A stretch of DNA of 64,000 nt, taken from the NCBI GenBank assembly GCA_965229605.1, contig OZ245892.1:1860001-1924000 (forward strand). Reading direction: 5' to 3'. A program made the translations under genes and the position numbers. Below, piece by piece: positions 59,681 to 64,000 of this stretch. Positions within the stretch are counted from its first letter, which is position 1; each line of letters opens with the position of its first letter. Source of the stretch: G965229605 sp965229605. GTDB taxonomy: Bacteria; Pseudomonadota; Alphaproteobacteria; CBDDJK01. The notes below the pieces were generated by a model. It was not told the origin of the DNA and made no database searches. It worked only from the letters and a program-made list of their open reading frames with translations.

Positions 59681-60529
59681 ATGACCAAGCGAAAATTACT
59701 TCTGATCATTCTGGACGGCGTGCCGTTGCGCAATGCACGCCGCCTGTTCGGCAATCTGGAAGGCTGGGTTGAAAGCGGGGAAGCTCTGACCTTCACCATG
59801 CACGCGGTGCTGCCAAGCACATCGGCCTCTTGCTATGCGTCCATCCATACCGGCGTAACCCCGCAAATACACGGCTGCACCGGCAATAATCATGTCTCCC
59901 GCTTGTCACAACCTGATATTTTCTCCGAAGTCCGCAATGCAGGCGGGGTTACCGGCGCGGTTGCGCATAGCTTCTGGTCAGAATTCTTTTGCCGGGCCCC
60001 GTTTGATCCAGTACGCGATCTTGAATATGACGAACCCGCAAATCCTGCCATCAACCATGGTCGCTTCTATACCATGAGTGGCTATTATGCTGATAACCAG
60101 ATGCTGCCTTGCGATGCAGACCTCTTTGCCCTGCTCACCCGGCTTTGCCAGACCCGTGATTTGGACTACGGGCTGTTCCACTCCTGCACCATGGACAGTA
60201 TGGGCCATGTCTTTGGACAAGACGGCCCCAATATGGACAAAGCCTGTTTTATCCAGGACGAAATGCTGGCCCCCTATATTCAGCAATGGCGGGAAATGGG
60301 CTACGAGATTATCGTGACCTCTGATCACGGGCAGGACGGACGCGGGCATCACGGCGGCACCGATCCTCTACAACGCGAATTTGCCCTCTATTATTTCGGA
60401 ACAGCCCGCCCGGTTGAGGCAGCCGTTGATCAACCCCTCTTGCAAGTGCAGCTGGCCCCAACCATTCTCTCTTTAATGGGAATCAAGCCTCCAGCCAGCA
60501 TGACGGCTAAACCTTTCTTGGCAGGGTGA
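59681..60529 (+). CDS. Alkaline-phosphatase-superfamily protein (type I phosphodiesterase/nucleotide pyrophosphatase-like)
   Basis: This 282-residue protein has the metal-binding fold of the alkaline phosphatase superfamily: LLLIILDGVPLRNARR with the first metal Asp, LPSTSASCYASIHTGVTPQIHGCTGN, where the Thr/Ser nucleophile region lies and GxTPxxHG is the family's hallmark, FHSCTMDSMGHVFG, and IIVTSDHGQDGRGHHGG with the second metal Asp-His pair. Substrates of such enzymes range from nucleotides to phosphoglycerol lipids. There is no signal peptide, so it is probably cytoplasmic. I chose ATG 59681; a TTG 13 codons earlier is possible. It precedes tpiA by 13 bp. Confidence 0.8.
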   Translation: MTKRKLLLIILDGVPLRNARRLFGNLEGWVESGEALTFTMHAVLPSTSASCYASIHTGVTPQIHGCTGNNHVSRLSQPDIFSEVRNAGGVTGAVAHSFWSEFFCRAPFDPVRDLEYDEPANPAINHGRFYTMSGYYADNQMLPCDADLFALLTRLCQTRDLDYGLFHSCTMDSMGHVFGQDGPNMDKACFIQDEMLAPYIQQWREMGYEIIVTSDHGQDGRGHHGGTDPLQREFALYYFGTARPVEAAVDQPLLQVQLAPTILSLMGIKPPASMTAKPFLAG

Positions 60530-60542
60530 AGAAAGGGAGCGC

Positions 60543-61319
60543 ATGACCCGCCGTTACCTGATTGCCGGAAACTGGAAAATGAACGGGCAAGCGCAAAGTG
60601 CGCTTGCACTGGCACAGGCGATTGCTGATCATTCTGCCAGCTTTCCGACTGTTGATATTGCCCTTCATCCACCAGCCACCTTGCTTTCAAGGGTTTTTGA
60701 GACAACCAAAAACACATCAATCTTGCTTGGCGGGCAGGACTGCCATCCAATGGAATCCGGCGCACATACCGGAGACCTCAGCGCAGAAATGCTCTATGAT
60801 GCCGGGGCGCGGCTGGTGATTGTCGGCCATTCGGAACGGCGTAGCGATCATGGTGAAAGCGACCAGCTTGTCGCTGAAAAGGCTTTGGCAGCCCATCGGG
60901 CAGGGCTTCGCGCGATTGTCTGTATTGGCGAAACACTCGAAGAACGGGAAAGCAACCGCACGTTTGAGGTGTTGACCCGCCAACTCGTGCCAGTCCTTTC
61001 AGCCTTTGCCTCCATTCTTTCAGAGGGCAAAGAAGAATCCCTGATCATTGCCTATGAGCCAGTCTGGGCCATTGGCACCGGACGCAGCGCAACTCCGGAG
61101 ATGGCCGCAGAAGTGCATGGCTTTATCCGTCAATCTATCGGTCAGAAGCTGGGGAAAGATTGCGCTGATACCTTGCGTATTCTCTATGGCGGGTCAATGA
61201 AACCCGCGAATGCCGAGGCTCTGTTAGCCGTCCCCGATATTGATGGCGGCCTGATTGGCGGGGCCAGCCTAAAAGCCGATGACTTCATGGGGATTGTCAA
61301 AGCTGCTGCTGGACAATGA
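60543..61319 (+). CDS. tpiA: Triosephosphate isomerase
   Basis: TpiA interconverts dihydroxyacetone phosphate and glyceraldehyde 3-phosphate. The 258-residue TIM-barrel protein has RYLIAGNWKMNG with the catalytic Lys, VIVGHSERRSDHGE with the catalytic His, VCIGETLEERES, YEPVWAIGTGRSATPE with the catalytic Glu, and LYGGSMKPANA and GGLIGGASL as phosphate loops. GGGAGCGC precedes the ATG. It ends in an ATGA overlap with the LolA-like gene. Glycolytic link to neighbours is not obvious. Confidence 0.97.
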   Translation: MTRRYLIAGNWKMNGQAQSALALAQAIADHSASFPTVDIALHPPATLLSRVFETTKNTSILLGGQDCHPMESGAHTGDLSAEMLYDAGARLVIVGHSERRSDHGESDQLVAEKALAAHRAGLRAIVCIGETLEERESNRTFEVLTRQLVPVLSAFASILSEGKEESLIIAYEPVWAIGTGRSATPEMAAEVHGFIRQSIGQKLGKDCADTLRILYGGSMKPANAEALLAVPDIDGGLIGGASLKADDFMGIVKAAAGQ

Positions 61320-61960
61320 AAAGCAGACAACACTATCTTGCTGGTCTAGTGGTGGGTCTGGCTTTAACCCTCCTGCCCGCAAAAGCGCAAGACTTTGAAG
61401 CCGTTCAGCTGAGTGCGGCCCAATGGCGGCAAGCCAAGGAAGCTGAAAGTGCTTTGAACCGTCTGGACACCCTGGAATCGCGCTTTATTCAGGTAAATCC
61501 CGATGGAACCGGCTCTACAGGCCAGTTGACCATTCAATGGCCCGGCAAAATGCGGGTTGACTATGACCCGCCCCAGCATATGCGGATTGTCGCCACACAC
61601 GGAAAGCTGCAGGTCGTCAATTTGCGCTATAAGCAAGTCAATTTCCTTGATCTCGATGCAAGCCCGCTTGGCTTTTTGCTGGCTGATCGTATTCGTTTTG
61701 ATCAAAGCGATATTATCCTTACCGATTTTGAATCGGCTGACGGCGTGCTGCGCCTGTCCTTTAGGAATAGCCGCGACCCGGAAGCCGGGGCATTGACTCT
61801 TGTTTTCTTGGAAAATCCGATGATGCTGCGGCAATGGGAAGTGCTTGATGCCACCGGGGCCCGCACCCGTGTTACCCTTGATTCGCCGACCAATGCGGGG
61901 GACATCCCCGCCCGATACTTTGATTTCCACCCCGGCTTTTTGAATGAGGAAAAGGATTAG
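61316..61960 (+). CDS. lolA: Outer-membrane lipoprotein carrier protein LolA-like
   Basis: LolA ferries lipoproteins across the periplasm to the outer membrane. The 214-residue protein has a cleavable signal peptide (AGLVVGLALTLLPAKAQD, cleavage probably after AKA near residue 23), then the half-barrel fold with LDTLESRFIQVNPDGTGSTGQLTIQWPGKMRVDYDPPQ, HGKLQVVNLRYKQVNFLDL and LLADRIRF, matching the LolA family in alphaproteobacteria. It overlaps tpiA by 4 bp (ATGA). The lipoprotein-binding loop details cannot be judged by eye. Confidence 0.88.
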   Translation: MKSRQHYLAGLVVGLALTLLPAKAQDFEAVQLSAAQWRQAKEAESALNRLDTLESRFIQVNPDGTGSTGQLTIQWPGKMRVDYDPPQHMRIVATHGKLQVVNLRYKQVNFLDLDASPLGFLLADRIRFDQSDIILTDFESADGVLRLSFRNSRDPEAGALTLVFLENPMMLRQWEVLDATGARTRVTLDSPTNAGDIPARYFDFHPGFLNEEKD

Positions 61961-61969
61961 GTCCGGCCT

Positions 61970-62767
61970 TTATGCTTTTTTCATAAAAAGGGCGGATAGC
62001 GGCATCATCACGACAAAGAGGGCCGCAGACACCCCTACAATAGACGGGCCAGAAGGGGTGTCCAGATAGACCGAGGCGAAAATTCCGCCAAGCACGGCAG
62101 CCATGCCGAAGAGAGCAGCGATGACGGCCATGGATTCGGGGGTACGCGCAATTTGGCGGGCGGTTGCGGCTGGAATAATCAGCATGGAGGTAATCAGCAA
62201 AATCCCGACAATACGGATAGACACCGCGACCACCAGGGTGATCAGCAACATCAGCAGCAGTTGCATGAGGAAAGTATTGACGTTTTCGGCTTTGGCGAGG
62301 TCGTCGTGGATAGTCATCAACACCAGCGACGACCAGTTGAGCAGCAGCACGACCAGCACGAAGATTCCGCCGCCATAGATCCAGCCGAGTTCTTCTACGG
62401 TTGCGGTCAGGATATCGCCGAACAGGTAGGCATAGAGGTCGGTGCGCTGGTTGAGCAGAGCCATGGCGACCAGCCCGAGTGACAAGGCAGAGTGGGACAG
62501 GATTCCGAGTAATGTATCGGTTGCCAGAATTTTCCGGTTTTGCAGCCAGAGCAGGGAGAGGGCGAAAGTTGTGCAGACAATGATGGTGCCGAGGTTGACG
62601 CTGACCCCTGCGACCAGTCCGAAGACGATTCCGAGCAAAGCACTATGGGCGAGTGAATCGCCGAAATAGGCCATGCGTCGCCAGACAACGAAGCATCCGA
62701 TAATCCCGGCGATGACGGCGACTCCGGTTCCGGCAGCGATGGCGCGTAGCAGGAAGGGTTCAAGCAT
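61970..62767 (-). CDS. znuB: Zinc ABC transporter permease
   Basis: ZnuB is the inner-membrane channel of the high-affinity zinc importer. The 265-residue protein is hydrophobic throughout, with about eight helices, and has the ABC-3 family landmarks RRMAYFGDSLAHSALLGIVFGL near the N-terminus and VRIVGILLITSMLIIPAATARQIARTPESM, the cytoplasmic coupling region. It overlaps znuC by 8 bp. The zinc, rather than manganese, assignment rests on the neighbouring Zur-type regulator. The receptor znuA is not in the window and may lie to the right. Confidence 0.93.
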   Translation of the reverse strand: MLEPFLLRAIAAGTGVAVIAGIIGCFVVWRRMAYFGDSLAHSALLGIVFGLVAGVSVNLGTIIVCTTFALSLLWLQNRKILATDTLLGILSHSALSLGLVAMALLNQRTDLYAYLFGDILTATVEELGWIYGGGIFVLVVLLLNWSSLVLMTIHDDLAKAENVNTFLMQLLLMLLITLVVAVSIRIVGILLITSMLIIPAATARQIARTPESMAVIAALFGMAAVLGGIFASVYLDTPSGPSIVGVSAALFVVMMPLSALFMKKA

Positions 62768-63473
62768 GTTGGTGATTATGGCTGTGTTGATAGACGGCCA
62801 TCATATTAGCCATATCGCGACCAAAGAGGGAGATAAACTCGGGGTCACGGGTGACGGCATGGGGTTCGCCGGAGCAGCAGATATGGTGGAAGAGGCAGAC
62901 CACCTGCCGGGTTGAGGCCATGACCATATGCAGGTCGTGCGAGACCATCAGGATACTGAGCTTGCGGGTACTATAGATATGATCAAGCAGTTTATAAAAA
63001 CCGAGCTGCCCGGAAATATCAAGGTTTTGCGCCGGTTCATCAAGGACCAGCAGATCGGGCTGATCAAGCAGGCTGCGGGCCAGCACGACCCTTTGCAGTT
63101 CGCCGCTGGACAGGACGGCCAGCGGTTTATGGAGGACGGGTGCGATTCCGGTTTCTTCGATGGTTTGATCAAGGCTTGCCGGGTCGGTTTTCTTGCGCAG
63201 AGACAGGAAACGGCTGGCGGTGATCGGCATGGAATGATCGGGAGTCAGACGTTGTGGCACATAGCCAATTTTCAAGTCATTCTGGCGGGAGACTGTTCCT
63301 TTTTCAGGCTTGAACAGCCCCATCAGACATTTTAGGAGCGTTGATTTTCCAGCACCATTTGGGCCGATAATGGTCATAAAGTCCTGTTTGCCAACGCTGA
63401 TGGAGACATCGTTGAGGATGGCTTTGCCCTGCCGGATCACACTGACGTTTTGGGCCGAGATCAACGCGTTCAT
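62760..63473 (-). CDS. znuC: Zinc ABC transporter ATP-binding protein
   Basis: ZnuC is the ATPase of the zinc importer. The 237-residue protein has Walker A IGPNGAGKSTLLKCLMG, the Q-loop in GYVPQRLTPDH, the signature LSSGELQRVVLARSLL, Walker B LLVLDEPAQNLD and the H-loop VSHDLHMVM. It ends in a His-rich tail (HSHNHQHA) that could bind zinc, common in ZnuC. I chose ATG 63473, which overlaps the zur stop as ATGA, over a longer reading inside zur. znuB starts 8 bp before its end. Confidence 0.94.
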   Translation of the reverse strand: MNALISAQNVSVIRQGKAILNDVSISVGKQDFMTIIGPNGAGKSTLLKCLMGLFKPEKGTVSRQNDLKIGYVPQRLTPDHSMPITASRFLSLRKKTDPASLDQTIEETGIAPVLHKPLAVLSSGELQRVVLARSLLDQPDLLVLDEPAQNLDISGQLGFYKLLDHIYSTRKLSILMVSHDLHMVMASTRQVVCLFHHICCSGEPHAVTRDPEFISLFGRDMANMMAVYQHSHNHQHA

Positions 63474-63949
63474 GAACCTGCTTTTTGAGGATGTTGCGAA
63501 CATTGCTGGCATTGCCCCCCGATTTCAAGGGCAATGCCGCTTGGCGTAAATTTATTCTGGCTGGCGGTGCCTGTAATAGCCTGTGCCAATGTATGATTGC
63601 AACATTCCTTTATTTCGCCACAATCATGGCAGATCAGGAAATAGCATTCACTATGCTGCAACGGGTGGGAGCAGCCCACATAGGCATTAAGACTATGCAA
63701 TTTATGGATCAAACCATGTTCCAGCAGAAAATCGAGCGTCCGGTAAACGGTTGGCGGCTTGGGGGTTTCGTTTTCTGATTTGAGCCGGTCAAGAATATCA
63801 TAGGCCTTGGCTGGCGCGTGACTGGCCCAGATCATTTCCAGCACCCGTCGGCGTAAGTCGGTAAAGCGCACGCCTCTTTCCAGGCAGATATGATCCGCCT
63901 GCTGCAACGCACTTTCGATGCAAACAGTATGGTCCTGACAGCTATGCAT
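63470..63949 (-). CDS. zur: Zinc uptake regulator of the Fur family
   Basis: Zur represses zinc uptake genes when zinc is plentiful. The 159-residue protein has the Fur-type winged helix (RFTDLRRRVLEMIWASHAPAKAYDIL; KPPTVYRTLDFLLEHGLIHKL), then the dimer domain with YVGCSHPLQHSECYFLICHDCGEIKEC, whose CxxC motif makes a structural zinc site, and a late CQQC pair. The spacing of His and Cys fits Zur rather than Fur, and linkage to znuCB supports it. The gene starts 51 bp from the right edge. I see no classical Zur palindrome in that stretch. Confidence 0.9.
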   Translation of the reverse strand: MHSCQDHTVCIESALQQADHICLERGVRFTDLRRRVLEMIWASHAPAKAYDILDRLKSENETPKPPTVYRTLDFLLEHGLIHKLHSLNAYVGCSHPLQHSECYFLICHDCGEIKECCNHTLAQAITGTASQNKFTPSGIALEIGGQCQQCSQHPQKAGS

Positions 63950-64000
63950 GAGCTTGTTTTCTGTTCAGTCTGGTCTGCATTTTACGTTTAGCATTTCACG

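Noticed and set aside
63950..64000. Zur box and divergent znuA promoter at the right edge
   Set aside because: The 51 bp before zur contain no clear Zur palindrome and no start of a znuA gene; too little sequence remains to judge.

Overview
The window reads as chromosomal DNA of a Gram-negative alphaproteobacterium of moderate GC content, densely packed with few long gaps. Supporting signs are a full ntrY-ntrX pair, an NDUFS4-type complex I accessory protein, the etfB-etfA-hydroxyacyl-CoA dehydrogenase order, bifunctional IolC, a choline-kinase-like ThrB, and KDO, ZnuBC and LolA envelope genes. A marine heterotroph (for example SAR116 or a Rhodospirillales relative) is a plausible but unproven guess. 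No rRNA, tRNA, CRISPR array, phage or complete insertion sequence was recognised.

Layout. 1-5142 (-): myo-inositol catabolism, iolG-iolC-iolD-iolE, with iolE cut by the left edge. 5218-6792 (+): a first non-pyrrolysine MttB-family methyltransferase, divergent from the iol operon. 6794-7911 (-): kdsB and a small membrane protein; 7956-9023 (+): an RluD-like pseudouridine synthase. 9012-18651 (-): a long same-strand run, rpsF-rpsR-rplI-ridA-hemB-guaB-ntrY-ntrX-moeA. 19007-26278 (+): proX-proW-proV glycine-betaine-type transporter, etfB-etfA, a 3-hydroxyacyl-CoA dehydrogenase and a Rieske oxygenase of the quaternary-amine type. 26442-27918 (+): Bfd-like ferredoxin, bacterioferritin (behind a probable Fur box) and a flavin reductase. 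27967-36516 (-): DUF1178 gene, pteridine-reductase-like SDR, metH, fhs and a second mttB homologue. 36735-41977: enoyl-CoA hydratase (+), winged-helix regulator, a 275-bp element with inverted ends, a TPR/glycosyltransferase-like protein, hisI and rpsD (-). 42199-44748 (+): PBP1A. 44750-59494 (-): rnhA-thrB-ispH, a frameshifted aspartate aminotransferase, an NDUFS4-like gene, an SDR with a split transketolase, lipA, ccmD-ccmC-tatC-tatB-tatA, pheT-pheS, rplT-rpmI. 59681-61960 (+): a phosphodiesterase-family gene, tpiA and lolA. 61970-63949 (-): znuB-znuC-zur.

How the genes may work together. Two MttB homologues, MetH, formate-tetrahydrofolate ligase, a pteridine-reductase-like SDR, a betaine-type ABC importer, ETF and a Rieske oxygenase whose bridging residue is Glu together suggest that the organism imports methylated quaternary amines, removes methyl groups by corrinoid/folate or oxygenase routes, and oxidises them through tetrahydrofolate. 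The substrate cannot be read from sequence, and no corrinoid carrier protein or Rieske reductase lies in the window.

The oddities most worth a second look are the C1 gene neighbourhood, the 275-bp element with 33-bp terminal inverted repeats and its dispersed TAGGGTCAGGACCC relatives, an NtrX whose AAA+ domain has lost several catalytic residues, the aspC frameshift, and the in-frame 15-bp tandem repeats in ccmD.
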